Shown piece by piece: positions 8,327 through 17,081 of a stretch of 64,000 nucleotides of DNA; within the stretch, counting starts at the first letter, position 1; each line of letters opens with the position of its first letter. Where the stretch lies: positions 868,001-932,000 of the forward strand of contig CBDBMH010000001.1 in assembly GCA_965207275.1 (NCBI GenBank), in the 5' to 3' direction. A program made the translations under genes and the position numbers. The notes beneath the pieces are model-generated. The model was given only the letters and a program-made list of their open reading frames with translations, was not told where the DNA came from and did not search any database. Source of the stretch: Bin22 sp965207275. GTDB lineage: Bacteria > Chloroflexota > Dehalococcoidia > Lucifugimonadales > UBA3495.

Positions 8327-9670
8327 ATGAACGAAACCCAAACCCTGGCCCAGTTCATCGCCGACACCGAATATGAAACCCTGCCGTCCCCGGTGGTGGA
8401 GGCGGCCAAGATCGCCATTCTGGACGGTGTGGCCAACATGGTGGCCGGTTCGGTCGAGGAACTGGCTGACATCATCGGCCGCTACGTCCAGGACAGCGGC
8501 GGCGCCGACCAGTCCTCGGTCGTAGGCTGGGGTTACAGGACCAACCCGCCCGCGGCCGCCTTCGCCAACGGCGTCTTCGGCCACTGCCTGGACTACGAAA
8601 TCCAGGGGTTCCCGCCCACCCACGGCACTTCATCATGCCTGCCTGCCGCTCTTGCCCTGGCGGAACATCACCACGCGTCGGGCCGGCAGGTCATAACCGC
8701 TTACGTGCTGGGCTGGGAAATCCAGGGACGCCTGCGGGCAGCGTCGGCTCCGGCCACCGCTCCAGGCCACCACCCGCCGGGCCTGGTGGGTCCCCTGGGC
8801 GGCGCGGCGGCGGCGGCCAAGACTTTGGGCCTGAACGCCGACCGGACACTGATGGCCCTGGGCATTGCTGCCTCCCGCACCGGCGGCCTTACCGCCAACA
8901 CCGGCACCATGGTCAAGTCCACCCACCCGGGCAATGCTGCCCGCATGGGCGCCGAGTCGGCCATCCTGGCCAACATGGGCTACACCGCCAGCGATCAGGT
9001 CCTGGAGTCCCCCGTCGGTTACGCCGCCGCCCTGTTCGGGGGCAACTTCAACTGGGATGCTGCCATCGGCGGCTTGGGCGCGTCCTGGCGGCTCACCGAC
9101 CCCGGCTTTGACATCAAGCGTTTCCCGGCCCAGGTCTATATGCAGAACGTCATCGAGGCGGCCCTGACCCTGCGGGAGGAGAACGGCCTGGAGGCCGAGG
9201 CCATCGAGCGAGTGACCATCCAGCGGCGCGGCCGGGGCCATTCCGGCCCGGTGCCCCGCAGTGGCCTGGATGGCAAGTTCAGCGTGGAATACTGTGCCGC
9301 TGCCGCCCTGCTGGACGGCCAGGTGGGTATCGACACGTTCACCGACGAACGCCGCTTCGCTCCGGATATGGAGGACATGCTGGGCCGGATCAGTGTGGAA
9401 CCCGAGGGACCCGAGTCCGGCGCCACCCTGGCCACCGCCCTGCTGAAGAACGGCGGTACCGTCAGCGCCGAATGCGTCGCCTTCCGTGGCTCCGCGTCCA
9501 ACCCCATGTCCCGCGACGAAAGACTGGTGAAGGTCAATGACTGCTTCCGGCGGGCCCTCTCCGATGCGGACACAACGCGGACGCTGGAACTACTGGAAAA
9601 CCTGGAAAATGTGCCGGACGTGGCCGACCTGATGGCCGTCCTGGGCCAGCCGGCAGTGAAGGCACGGTAA
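8327..9670 (+). CDS. MmgE/PrpD family protein (2-methylcitrate dehydratase-like)
   Basis: The family includes 2-methylcitrate dehydratase and cis-aconitate decarboxylase. The 447-residue length is typical. Family-like stretches are HCLDYEI near residue 87, HPPGLVGPLGGAAAAAK near 146, and MVKSTHPGNAA near 195. ATG 8327 follows ACGGAG. No methylcitrate synthase or lyase is nearby, so the classic propionate role is not supported. In related genomes such stand-alone copies usually act on unknown hydroxy-acids. It shares strand and spacing with the amidohydrolase. Confidence 0.85.
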   Translation: MNETQTLAQFIADTEYETLPSPVVEAAKIAILDGVANMVAGSVEELADIIGRYVQDSGGADQSSVVGWGYRTNPPAAAFANGVFGHCLDYEIQGFPPTHGTSSCLPAALALAEHHHASGRQVITAYVLGWEIQGRLRAASAPATAPGHHPPGLVGPLGGAAAAAKTLGLNADRTLMALGIAASRTGGLTANTGTMVKSTHPGNAARMGAESAILANMGYTASDQVLESPVGYAAALFGGNFNWDAAIGGLGASWRLTDPGFDIKRFPAQVYMQNVIEAALTLREENGLEAEAIERVTIQRRGRGHSGPVPRSGLDGKFSVEYCAAAALLDGQVGIDTFTDERRFAPDMEDMLGRISVEPEGPESGATLATALLKNGGTVSAECVAFRGSASNPMSRDERLVKVNDCFRRALSDADTTRTLELLENLENVPDVADLMAVLGQPAVKAR

Positions 9671-9703
9671 AACAAATTTGCGGGGTTGTGCCTGGCTGCC
9701 GCC

Positions 9704-9798
9704 GTTATACTGGCGAAAGCCGGTACTCAGGGATCCCTGCTGATTTTGGACCGGGTTCTGCGTTAGGCTTTCTTAATTCCGGCCTGTGCCGGTACGAC
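9704..9798. repeat. Degenerate REP doublet
   Basis: A palindromic unit containing ACTGGCGAAAGCCGGTACTC is followed about 45 bp later by ATTCCGGCCTGTGCCGGTAC. The two are related to the REP doublets at 1365-1454 and 55157-55246 but more diverged. Confidence 0.45.
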
Positions 9799-9921
9799 AC
9801 ATTGCAGGCCACGTTGACTCACCACCTCCGAACCATCAAGCTCCACGGGCCTCGTCCGCTTTGGATAACAGACTGCCCTGCCCGCCGTCCTCGCCCCATC
9901 CGTACGCCTTCCCCTGCTGTG

Positions 9922-9927
9922 TATAAT
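9922..9927 (+). promoter_or_regulatory. Candidate -10 box before the DUF3467-protease run
   Basis: A consensus TATAAT lies 38 bp before the start at 9965, with the GGGGAGG ribosome-binding site between them. The -35 region 17 bp upstream is weak. Confidence 0.4.
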
Positions 9928-9964
9928 GGAAACCGCCGCAACACGAACGGGGAGGTCAAGACCA

Positions 9965-10333
9965 ATGCCTGTCATCCAACGCCCTTACGTACCACCGGAA
10001 GACCAGCCGCCCCAGGAGGAGAACTTCATCAACCCCGGCGATACCCAGGGGAGCGAGGCTTCCGGTGAACCCATAACCTTTTACTGCGATTCCTTCCACA
10101 TCTACAGCAGCCTCTACTCCGCCGTCATGTTCTTTGGCGAACAGATGGAGGAGCGGGAACCCATCCTGCGCGCCCGCATTAAGGTCAGTCCCCAGATGCT
10201 CAAGGCCTTCGCCCTGCTGGCCAGCAAGCACGTCAAGGACTACGAAGAAGCCGTCGGCCCCATCAACCTGCCCGAACAGGTCTACAACGCCTGGGACATC
10301 GAGGTGGAGCAAGGTGGAGGCGCCAGTACATGA
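9965..10333 (+). CDS. DUF3467-like protein
   Basis: The 122-residue product has a Pro-rich, disordered first 35 residues. A compact domain follows whose core (RARIKVSPQMLKAFALLA, then KHVKDYEEAVG) resembles DUF3467 proteins. Their function is unknown. ATG 9965 has a GGAGG site upstream, which is better than the longer start at 9926. Its stop overlaps the next start (ATGA at 10330), so translation of the downstream protease-like gene is probably coupled. The family assignment rests on motif likeness only. Confidence 0.65.
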   Translation: MPVIQRPYVPPEDQPPQEENFINPGDTQGSEASGEPITFYCDSFHIYSSLYSAVMFFGEQMEEREPILRARIKVSPQMLKAFALLASKHVKDYEEAVGPINLPEQVYNAWDIEVEQGGGAST

Positions 10334-10773
10334 GCGTGAAAAGACAAGCCGAGTTCGCGAGCAGAAAACGGAAGGAAGGGGAGCCGATGGTCCTTCCGGC
10401 AACGGTGGTTGGAGGGGAATTGGGAATTTTCTATACGGACTTTGTACTGTGGAACCCGGAAAAGACTGCTTCCCGCACGCTGACCGCCCTGGTGGATACC
10501 GGCGCATCCTACGTGCAGGTGCCGGCATCTATTCTCGAGGAACTGGGCATCAGGCGCGAACGGACATCCAGGTTTAGACTGGCCGATGGTTCCATCCGGG
10601 AAATGTCCATGGGGTGGACGCCCATGGAACTGGAAGACGACATCGCCAGCGTGTACGTGGTTTTTGGTGATGAAGGATGCAGTATTCTGCTGGGGGCGCT
10701 CGCCATGGAAACCTTTGCCCTGGCCATAGATGCCAATAACAGGAGGTTCATACCGGCAGACCTGCCCTTGTAG
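10330..10773 (+). CDS. Clan AA retropepsin-like aspartic protease, copy 1
   Basis: This 147-residue single-domain protein has the aspartic protease active-site motif ALVDTGAS (D56) with a hydrophobic flank. The matching C-terminal structural motif ILLGALAMETFAL (about 119-131) is also present, as in retropepsin-like bacterial proteins that work as homodimers. It starts by ATGA overlap with the preceding gene. An alternative ATG at 10387 has a stronger AAGGGGAG site and would remove 19 charged residues. There is no signal peptide. A paralogue follows 53 bp downstream. Substrate unknown. Confidence 0.8.
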   Translation: MSVKRQAEFASRKRKEGEPMVLPATVVGGELGIFYTDFVLWNPEKTASRTLTALVDTGASYVQVPASILEELGIRRERTSRFRLADGSIREMSMGWTPMELEDDIASVYVVFGDEGCSILLGALAMETFALAIDANNRRFIPADLPL

Positions 10774-10826
10774 GCCCCGCCCATTGGCAAAGCCTGAAAT
10801 AACAGGACAAAGCGGAAGCAACAGAG

Positions 10827-11276
10827 ATGAGCATGAGCGCCGAGAACCGGCCGAGAACGCCAGCACGAGAGAAACCGCCGGAGCAAAAGCTGATACTTCC
10901 CGGAACCACCATCGGAGGTGCCGTGGGAACCTTTTACGTGGACTTTGAACTGTGGAACAAGGAATCGCCCCGTTCCACACCTGTCAATGCTCTGGTAGAT
11001 ACCGGAGCTTCTCTCACCCAAATCCCTGCTCCGGTTCTGGAAGACCTTGGAGTTGAACCCGAAGAGACCCAGAGGTTCATCCTTGCAGACGGGTCCATCA
11101 GAGATTTCCCGGTGGGCGAGGCGAGGATAGAACTTCAGGGTAGATTCAAGACCGTGAGCATAGTCTTCGGGGCGCCAGGTAGCAACGCTCTGCTGGGTGC
11201 CCTGGCATTGGAAGAATTCGGACTGGCCGCTGATGCTCGCAACAAACGTCTAATTCCGGCTGATATGACTCTGTAG
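10827..11276 (+). CDS. Clan AA retropepsin-like aspartic protease, copy 2
   Basis: This 149-residue tandem paralogue of the preceding gene has NALVDTGAS (D58), NALLGALALEEFGL near 122, and the same end (RLIPADMTL versus RFIPADLPL). Conserved blocks cover nearly the whole length, but identity is only moderate, so the duplication is not recent. The first 22 residues are charged and Pro-rich. It lies in one run with the DUF3467-like gene and the unknown at 11323. The pair could form homodimers or a heterodimer, since each chain supplies one catalytic Asp. Confidence 0.8.
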   Translation: MSMSAENRPRTPAREKPPEQKLILPGTTIGGAVGTFYVDFELWNKESPRSTPVNALVDTGASLTQIPAPVLEDLGVEPEETQRFILADGSIRDFPVGEARIELQGRFKTVSIVFGAPGSNALLGALALEEFGLAADARNKRLIPADMTL

Positions 11277-11322
11277 GAAATTCCGTTTTATCAGGGCTTT
11301 AATACTTGAGGGAGGTACATCA

Positions 11323-11835
11323 ATGCCCGCCCCCGAATCCCAATCTAACCCACCGCAGGACGATAACCGCCGCCTGGCCGAGCACGACTCCATCCCCGTG
11401 CAGATTGAGTCCGAAATAGACCAGGGCGTCCCCGCCGACTGGGACTGGCGCATCATCGGCGCCAGCCAGCCCAACGCCGCCGTCTTCCATATCAACCACA
11501 GCGACGTTACCCAGGTGAAGGTGGACGCGCTGGGACCCGAAGATTCCCCGCCGGACTCTCCCTTCATAATAACCAGGGACATCCCCATCCTTATCATCGA
11601 CACCCTGGACCAATACTGGGCCGGAGAGTCGCGCACCCGCCTCCCCCTGCAGGGCCTGCGGGTTCCGGTGGCGGGGGATACGGAACGGGAAGCCAAACAA
11701 AAGCTGGCCGCCGACCTGGCAGCCCAGTTGCGCCTCCTCTTGCTCTTGTCTACGTCCCGCCAGGGCAACATTGCCCCGGAGTTGCGCGCCAACCTGCTCT
11801 ACCTCAGTTCCGTACTGGAGGCCCGGACACGGTAA
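11323..11835 (+). CDS. Conserved-looking protein of unknown function
   Basis: The 170-residue product has an acidic, Pro-rich N-terminus, a beta-rich middle (DVTQVKVDALG...FIITRDIPILIID) and a helical C-terminal half (TEREAKQKLAADLAAQLRLL). No family is recognised. It has no signal peptide or membrane span. The start at ATG 11323 is well supported by GGGAGG. It is last in the run of four same-strand genes that begins at 9965. Confidence 0.65.
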   Translation: MPAPESQSNPPQDDNRRLAEHDSIPVQIESEIDQGVPADWDWRIIGASQPNAAVFHINHSDVTQVKVDALGPEDSPPDSPFIITRDIPILIIDTLDQYWAGESRTRLPLQGLRVPVAGDTEREAKQKLAADLAAQLRLLLLLSTSRQGNIAPELRANLLYLSSVLEARTR

Positions 11836-12191
11836 TTGCGCCGGTCAGCGTTTCCCTGTTCCCCCGCTGTCTGCCCTTGCCACAAGAACTGTCTCGACGG
11901 GCCCTTCCCACCATAAGGGGAAGGGCCGGAGCCCGGCCTGAGCCTGCCGGAGAAGTGTGGGGAAAAAGAGGAACGGTTTAGTTGCTTTCCAACATCGCAG
12001 AATTTGACCCTCGTTGTAGAGCCTGCTTACGCCTACGGGAAAGTCGGAACGAGTCCCTTTTTCCCCTGGCGTGGGCGGAACGCCCTCCCGTGGCGGTAAG
12101 GTTCAGTTGGGGCGATGCCCTTCAGTTCATATTTGAAACGGTCTGGTCTGAGCCCTGAGCCTGGGCTGCCGTTGCTTCGTCGGCGGACTGC
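11836..12191. other. Intergenic stretch between convergent genes
   Basis: No coding region is supported. A 10-bp stem (11900-11909 with 11918-11927, GGCCCTTCCC and its complement) just downstream of the stop at 11835 may act as a terminator, although no T-tract follows. The rest contains fragments of the dispersed GC-rich repeats. Confidence 0.5.
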
Positions 12192-13895
12192 TCAGATGTC
12201 GCCCAGGGCCTGCCGTACCGTCGCCGTTACCTCTTCCAGGGGCGCCATGACGGCTTCCGAGTCGGTGCGGCCCTTAAGCTCCACGGCGTTGTTGCGCAAA
12301 TTGCGGGGACTGACCACCAGCCGCAGGGGCAGGCCCATCAGGTCGGCGTCGTTCAGCTTCACTCCCGCCGCCTGGTCGGGCCGGTCGTCGTAAAGAGTCT
12401 CGATACCCGCGTCCCACAACTCCCGGTAGAGCTTGTCGGCGGCGGCGGCCACCGTCTCGTCGGTCAGGTTCAGGCCCACCAGGTGCACCTGGTAGGGCGC
12501 GATGGGGGCGGGAAAGACGATTCCCCGGTCGTCGTGGTTCTGCTCGATGGCCGCCGCCAGCAATCGCCCCACGCCGATGCCGTAGCACCCCATGGTGATG
12601 GGGTGTTGTTGTCCCTCCTGGTCCAGGTACATGGCGCCCAGGGCCTCGCTGTAGGACGTGCCCAGCTTGAAAATGTGGCCTACCTCCACGCCCCGGGTGG
12701 CCTCCAGCGGTGTGGGGCACAGGGGACACAGGTGGCCCGGCTGCGTAAGAGCGATGTCGGTGACCAGGTCCACGTCGAAGTCCCGGGGGTAGTTGGCGTT
12801 TATGAAGTGGGTATCTGGCTTGTTGGCCCCCACCACGAAGTTGTTTCCCTGGGTTATGGAGTGGTCCGCCACCCGCCTCATGCCGGTTATGCCGATGGGC
12901 GAAGCCGATCCGGCCACCAGCCCGGCGTCCCGCACCTCCTCGTCCGTGGCAAAACGCAGATCGTTGCAGTGCAGGTTGTTCTTCAGCTTGACCTCGTTTA
13001 CCTCCAGGTCCCCCCGCACCGTTACAAACACCACCTCTCCGTCGGCGGCGTAGAAAACGGCCTTGAGGGTCTGGCTGGTGGGCACGTCCAGGAAGTCCGA
13101 CAGCCCGGCAATGGTCTTGAGCCCGGGGGTGTCCACCTCCTCCAGGGGCAGTTCCGGCCCCGTCGCCTGCTCGGGATACAGGCCCTGGGCCTTCTCGGCA
13201 TTGGCCGTGTAGCCGCACGCACGGCAGGTGATAACCGTGTCCTCGCCGGTGGGGGTGGCCAGCAGAAACTCGTGCGAGTCCTTGCCGCCGATGGCCCCGC
13301 TGTCCGCCTCGGCCATCAGCACGGGCAGACTGCATCGGCGGTAGATGTTGCGGTAGGCCCGGGCCATGGCCTGGTAGCTGTCGTCCAGGCTGTCGTCGTC
13401 CGCATTGAAGCTGTAGGCGTCCTTCATGTCGAACTCCCGCACCCGCACCAGCCCGGCCCTGGGGCGGGGTTCGTCTCGGAACTTGGTCTGGATCTGGTAG
13501 AGAATTAAAGGCAGGTCCCGGTAGCTCTGGACGTTGGCCCGAACGATGCTGGTGACCACCTCCTCGTGGGTGGGCGCCAGCACCATGGGGCGGCCCCGGC
13601 GGTCTTCCATGGAGAACAGCACCTCGCCCATGGCCTCGGCCCGGCCCGTCTGCTCCCACAGTTCCCGGGGTTGCAGGGCCGGCATCATCAACTCCTGGCC
13701 GCCGGCCGCATCCATCTCCTCCCGGATGATGTTCTCAATCTTGCGCAGTGATCGCCAGGCCAGGGGCAGGTAGGCATACACGCCGGCCGCCACCTGGTAG
13801 ATAAGCCCGGCCCGCAGCATCAGCCGGTGGCTGGCCGTTTCCGCCTCCGGCGGGTCCTCCCGCAAAGTCTTGGTCACCAGCTGGGTGAATCGCAT
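12192..13895 (-). CDS. proS: Prolyl-tRNA synthetase, bacterial type
   Basis: The enzyme charges tRNA-Pro with proline. At 567 residues it matches the bacterial form with an inserted editing domain (about 230-380; GDLEVNEVKLKN is recognisable). Class II motifs are present: motif 2 FRDEPRPRAGLVRVREFDMK near 140-160 and motif 3 GCYGIGVGRLLAAAIEQ near 440. A C-terminal anticodon-binding domain follows (VHLVGLNL onward). The start at ATG 13895 is 15 bp after the stop of the PIN-domain gene. It is the last gene of a minus-strand run that begins with ispG. Confidence 0.97.
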   Translation of the reverse strand: MRFTQLVTKTLREDPPEAETASHRLMLRAGLIYQVAAGVYAYLPLAWRSLRKIENIIREEMDAAGGQELMMPALQPRELWEQTGRAEAMGEVLFSMEDRRGRPMVLAPTHEEVVTSIVRANVQSYRDLPLILYQIQTKFRDEPRPRAGLVRVREFDMKDAYSFNADDDSLDDSYQAMARAYRNIYRRCSLPVLMAEADSGAIGGKDSHEFLLATPTGEDTVITCRACGYTANAEKAQGLYPEQATGPELPLEEVDTPGLKTIAGLSDFLDVPTSQTLKAVFYAADGEVVFVTVRGDLEVNEVKLKNNLHCNDLRFATDEEVRDAGLVAGSASPIGITGMRRVADHSITQGNNFVVGANKPDTHFINANYPRDFDVDLVTDIALTQPGHLCPLCPTPLEATRGVEVGHIFKLGTSYSEALGAMYLDQEGQQHPITMGCYGIGVGRLLAAAIEQNHDDRGIVFPAPIAPYQVHLVGLNLTDETVAAAADKLYRELWDAGIETLYDDRPDQAAGVKLNDADLMGLPLRLVVSPRNLRNNAVELKGRTDSEAVMAPLEEVTATVRQALGDI

Positions 13896-13910
13896 GCTTT
13901 TGTGTCCCCG

Positions 13911-14342
13911 TTACGGATTCGCTGTGGTTCCCCAGGGGTTGATGACGGTAACACCGCAGCGTCGGAAATCTCTTACGTTTCGAGTGGCTACCGGGGCGCT
14001 GTTGACGCGAGCTATGCCGGCAATCATGCAGTCGTGGCGGTGTACTGATACTCCAACAAGCTGATTATGCGCCAGGATCTCAGCATATTCCCTGGCCGCA
14101 GACTCGTCCAGATTCAGGATACGACCTGGGAAGAATTGCTCCAGTACAGAGTTATTGTCCCTGGAAATTCGATCGCGAACCTCGGTCGCCTGAACTAAAC
14201 CCGCTCCGTAAAAGAGTTCGGACACTGTAATGACAGTTGTGTACAAGTCACCCCGTACCTGACTGTCGAACCAATGGACTACTTCTGGATTGGGGTGCGG
14301 TCTGGTAAGTTCCGAAACAATATTAGTGTCCAGTACAATCAT
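13911..14342 (-). CDS. PIN-domain toxin, FitB/VapC type
   Basis: PIN toxins are Mg-dependent RNases. The 143-residue protein begins MIVLDTNIVSE (D5) and keeps the other acidic positions: E in VITVSELFYGA and D in HRHDCMIAG. The last motif is ATRNVRDF. The ATG at 14342 overlaps the antitoxin gene by 20 bp, the usual sign of coupled toxin-antitoxin translation. The longer TTG start at 14363 is less likely. The gene lies between an antitoxin and proS, inside a run of essential genes, and appears intact. Confidence 0.88.
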   Translation of the reverse strand: MIVLDTNIVSELTRPHPNPEVVHWFDSQVRGDLYTTVITVSELFYGAGLVQATEVRDRISRDNNSVLEQFFPGRILNLDESAAREYAEILAHNQLVGVSVHRHDCMIAGIARVNSAPVATRNVRDFRRCGVTVINPWGTTANP

Positions 14343-14658
14343 CGTCCCGAAGCCAGTCCTCAACCATTCTCTCTATTCTGTTCTTGGGGCGGAATTGCAA
14401 ATCCGCAATGCCGGACCCTTTGAACCGCTCGTGTATCTCCGTCCCCATACCTTTCTTGGGCTTTCCGGCTTCTTCCCGCTCCCAGGTTGCTATCTGCCGG
14501 TCCGCCGCTTCCTTGGCGTCCTTCATCTCTTGCTGGTGAATCCCCAACCGCAGAATCCGGAGCGCCTCTTCCTCTGCGGAAACGCCATGCTTGGCGGCTT
14601 GGTGCTCCAGTCGCTGTTTCAGGTCTTCGTCCAGGTTTCGCACCGTTATACTTGCCAC
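14323..14658 (-). CDS. Ribbon-helix-helix antitoxin, FitA type
   Basis: This 111-residue protein opens with a ribbon-helix-helix domain (MASITVRNLDEDLKQRLEHQ, then helix AAKHGVSAEEEALRIL). A charged tail follows that would wrap the toxin. It should bind its own promoter region and neutralise the PIN protein encoded directly after it with 20 bp overlap. It starts 14 bp after the ispG stop with no room for a normal promoter, so it is probably expressed from the ispG transcript or from a site inside ispG. Confidence 0.85.
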   Translation of the reverse strand: MASITVRNLDEDLKQRLEHQAAKHGVSAEEEALRILRLGIHQQEMKDAKEAADRQIATWEREEAGKPKKGMGTEIHERFKGSGIADLQFRPKNRIERMVEDWLRDDDCTGH

Positions 14659-14672
14659 GGCTTTTCCTCCGT

Positions 14673-15812
14673 TTAGTCCCCCGCCTCCACCGGCGTACTC
14701 TCCACCTCTTCCATCAGCGCCGTCAGCATTTCCTCCTCGGAAACTACCCGCACCTTCTGGCCCTTGCGGAAGATGACCGCCCGCCCGGCGCCGGCGGCGA
14801 TGCCCACGTCGGCGTCCTTGGCCTCGCCCGGGCCGTTCACCTCGCAGCCCATTACCGCCACCTTCACGTTCCTGTCCGACTTCTTCAGCAGGGCGTCCAC
14901 GTCGTTGGCCAGCTTGCGCACGTCCACGTCGGCCCGACCGCAGCTGGGACAGGCCACCAGCGTGGCTCCCTTGCTGCGCAGGTTCAGGGACTTCAGAATC
15001 TCGTAGCCGACCACCACCTCTTCCACCGAGTCGTCGCTCAGCGACACGCGGATAGTGTCGCCAATGCCCTCGTACAGCAGGTAGCCCAGGCCTACGGCGG
15101 TGCGGATGGAACCGGACTGGGCGGTGCCTGCTTCGGTAATCCCCAGGTGGAAGGGATAGGGGACCATCTCTGCCAGCTGGCGGTACGCCTCCACGGTGGT
15201 GGGCACGTCAAAGGCCTTTAGGGAAATCTTGATCTGGTCGAAGTCCTGCTCCTCCAGCAGGCTGATCTCCCACAGGGCCGTGGCCACCATGTGGTCCACG
15301 ATGCTGTACTCCCCCTCCCGGGCCTCGCCGGCCTTGGGCAGCTTGTTTACCAGGTCCATGTGCCGGGAGAAGCCCCGGGTGCGCCCGATACCGCCCACCG
15401 GGGGCAGGCTGCCGAAATTAACGCCGATGCGGATGGGAATATCCCGCTGCTTGGCCACCTTCACCACTTCCCGGACCTGGTCCTCGTTGCGCAGGTTGCC
15501 GGGGTTCAAGCGCAGGCAGTCCACCCCTCCTTTTGCGCACTCAATGGCCAGCTGGTAGTGAAAGTGGATGTCGGCGATGAGCGGGATGTTTATCCGCTTC
15601 TTGATCTCCGCCATGGCCTGGGCGGCTTCCATGTCTGGCACCGCCGACCGGATGATGTCGCAGCCCGCTTCTTCCAGTTCGTGAATCTGGCGCACCGTCG
15701 CCTTTACATCCCGCGTATCGGTCTTGGTCATGGACTGGACGGTAATATCGGCGCCGCCGCCCACCTTGACTCCGCCGACGTAAACCGGCTTGGTAACTCG
15801 TCGTTTATTCAT
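14673..15812 (-). CDS. ispG: 4-hydroxy-3-methylbut-2-en-1-yl diphosphate synthase
   Basis: This is the next-to-last enzyme of the non-mevalonate isoprenoid pathway. It converts the cyclic diphosphate MEcPP to HMBPP using a 4Fe-4S cluster. The 379 residues match the short bacterial form. The cluster cysteines are in LVACPSCGRADVD (near 270) and VMGCEVNGPGEA (near 308), and the N-terminal barrel begins VGGVKVGGGADITVQSMTKT. It is the first gene of a run ispG-antitoxin-toxin-proS with gaps of 14 bp, -20 bp and 15 bp. ispG next to proS is a known arrangement in several bacterial groups. Confidence 0.96.
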   Translation of the reverse strand: MNKRRVTKPVYVGGVKVGGGADITVQSMTKTDTRDVKATVRQIHELEEAGCDIIRSAVPDMEAAQAMAEIKKRINIPLIADIHFHYQLAIECAKGGVDCLRLNPGNLRNEDQVREVVKVAKQRDIPIRIGVNFGSLPPVGGIGRTRGFSRHMDLVNKLPKAGEAREGEYSIVDHMVATALWEISLLEEQDFDQIKISLKAFDVPTTVEAYRQLAEMVPYPFHLGITEAGTAQSGSIRTAVGLGYLLYEGIGDTIRVSLSDDSVEEVVVGYEILKSLNLRSKGATLVACPSCGRADVDVRKLANDVDALLKKSDRNVKVAVMGCEVNGPGEAKDADVGIAAGAGRAVIFRKGQKVRVVSEEEMLTALMEEVESTPVEAGD

Positions 15813-16279
15813 TGGTCTGACTCCCGCTGCTGTGTCCGGATGATCTGTGGTAGGAAACAGGGTTGGAGGGACTTGTAAACCATGTTACACGAAACGGAAA
15901 TCCTGCGCCAGAATTGGGAGCGCAACAGTCACGGCAATCGCGCCTTAACCAACGTCGTGCTGAGCGAATTCGAACCCGCCGCGGTGGGGGAAATCCATCC
16001 CTGGAATTGCCCGCTTTGCCCGAAACCGGGTGGCGTCCACCGCGGCGGACTCAGGACGACATGATTCCTGGCTGGGGTGGGCAGCGAAACTCGAGCGCGA
16101 TTGCCCTTAACGGTGGTAGATAGCGCTCCGGTTCACGCGGTCTGCGTGAACACCCCCCGATGGGCCAGGTCACGCGATAGTCCAAGGTTCCTGTTGCTAC
16201 AGGCTGGAGTATAAATCCCCCAATTGGACTAACCCCACCATCGGTGTTAAGGTAGGGCAACTGGCCCAGGAGGCGATTA
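15813..16279. other. Intergenic stretch between divergent ispG and FKBP genes
   Basis: This 467-base region must hold promoters for both flanking genes, but none stands out. A 60-codon open frame at 15882-16064 (+) begins MLHETEILRQNW and contains a CPLC motif. It has a weak case as a tiny gene or remnant. A palindrome GTCCACCGCGGCGGAC lies at 16035-16050 and belongs to the mini-element family described under findings. Confidence 0.45.
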
Positions 16280-16708
16280 ATGGCAGAAGCAATGGAAGGC
16301 AACACGGTACGGGTCCACTATACCGGAACGCTGGACGATGGCACGGTGTTCGATTCTTCCGTGGGCGGCGACCCGCTGGAGTTCACCATCGGCCAGGGAC
16401 AGATGATCCCCGGCTTTGAGCGGGGCGTTGTCGGCATGGAAGAGGGAGAGACCCGCACCCTGGTTATTGCCGCCGACCAGGCCTACGGCGTCCACCGCCC
16501 CGACGGGGTGTTCGAGCTGGACCGGTCGGAAATCCCCACCACCATTCCGCTGGAGGTGGGCATGCAGCTCCAGGCCACCGGCCCCGGCGGGCGTCCCGTA
16601 ACCATGACGGTGGCGGCCCTGTCCGACGACAAGATCACCATGGACGCTAACCACCCCCTGGCCGGCAAGGACCTGACTTTTGAGATTGAAGTGGTTGAGA
16701 TAAGGTAG
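16280..16708 (+). CDS. FKBP-type peptidyl-prolyl isomerase, SlyD-like
   Basis: The protein catalyses cis-trans isomerisation of prolyl bonds and helps folding in the cytoplasm. The 142 residues show the FKBP start (VRVHYTGTLDDGTVFDSS), the IPGFERGVVGM segment, and an insert-in-flap region (VHRPDGVFELDRSEIP) as in SlyD. The His-rich metal-binding tail of E. coli SlyD is absent. ATG 16280 has AGGAGG upstream. There is no signal peptide. Confidence 0.92.
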   Translation: MAEAMEGNTVRVHYTGTLDDGTVFDSSVGGDPLEFTIGQGQMIPGFERGVVGMEEGETRTLVIAADQAYGVHRPDGVFELDRSEIPTTIPLEVGMQLQATGPGGRPVTMTVAALSDDKITMDANHPLAGKDLTFEIEVVEIR

Positions 16709-16790
16709 GCTAATGGCGCTGGAACGCCCGCAATCTTGATTGCGGCTATGGATTTTACGATCAGCAGGTAGCTACTAACGGATTTAGGGC

Positions 16791-17069
16791 TTGATCCAGT
16801 CAATTAGACATCGAGGATTAAGGGACCTCTATATTGGTCGAAGTTCCCGCAGAGTTGCTCCAGAACACATTGCTCGACTCAGGCGCATTCTCACCGCTTT
16901 GGACAGTAGCAGCCGTCCCCAGGATATGGACCTGCCGGGATTTCGACTACACCCGTTAGCGGGGCAGCTTGGTGGCTACTGGGCTGTTTCGGTTTCCGCC
17001 AACTTTCGGGTTACCTTCCGGTTTGAGGAGGGCCACGCAGTTGACGTAGACTATACTGATTACCATTAG
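16791..17069 (+). CDS. higB: HigB-type RelE-family toxin
   Basis: This 92-residue ribosome-dependent mRNA interferase has the family start MIQSIRHRGLRDLY and the end SVSANFRVTFRFEEGHAVDVDYTDYH, which matches the HigB fold. The start codon is TTG at 16791. No ATG is available before the conserved N-terminus, and only a weak site precedes it, which would keep toxin output low. The antitoxin gene follows after 12 bp, the toxin-first order that is typical of higBA. Confidence 0.92.
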   Translation: MIQSIRHRGLRDLYIGRSSRRVAPEHIARLRRILTALDSSSRPQDMDLPGFRLHPLAGQLGGYWAVSVSANFRVTFRFEEGHAVDVDYTDYH

Positions 17070-17081
17070 GGAGCTATCTTC

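Noticed and set aside
15882..16064. 60-codon frame starting MLHETEILRQNW
   Set aside because: A ribosome-binding site is present but distant, and nothing else supports it. It is kept only as a remark in the intergenic entry.
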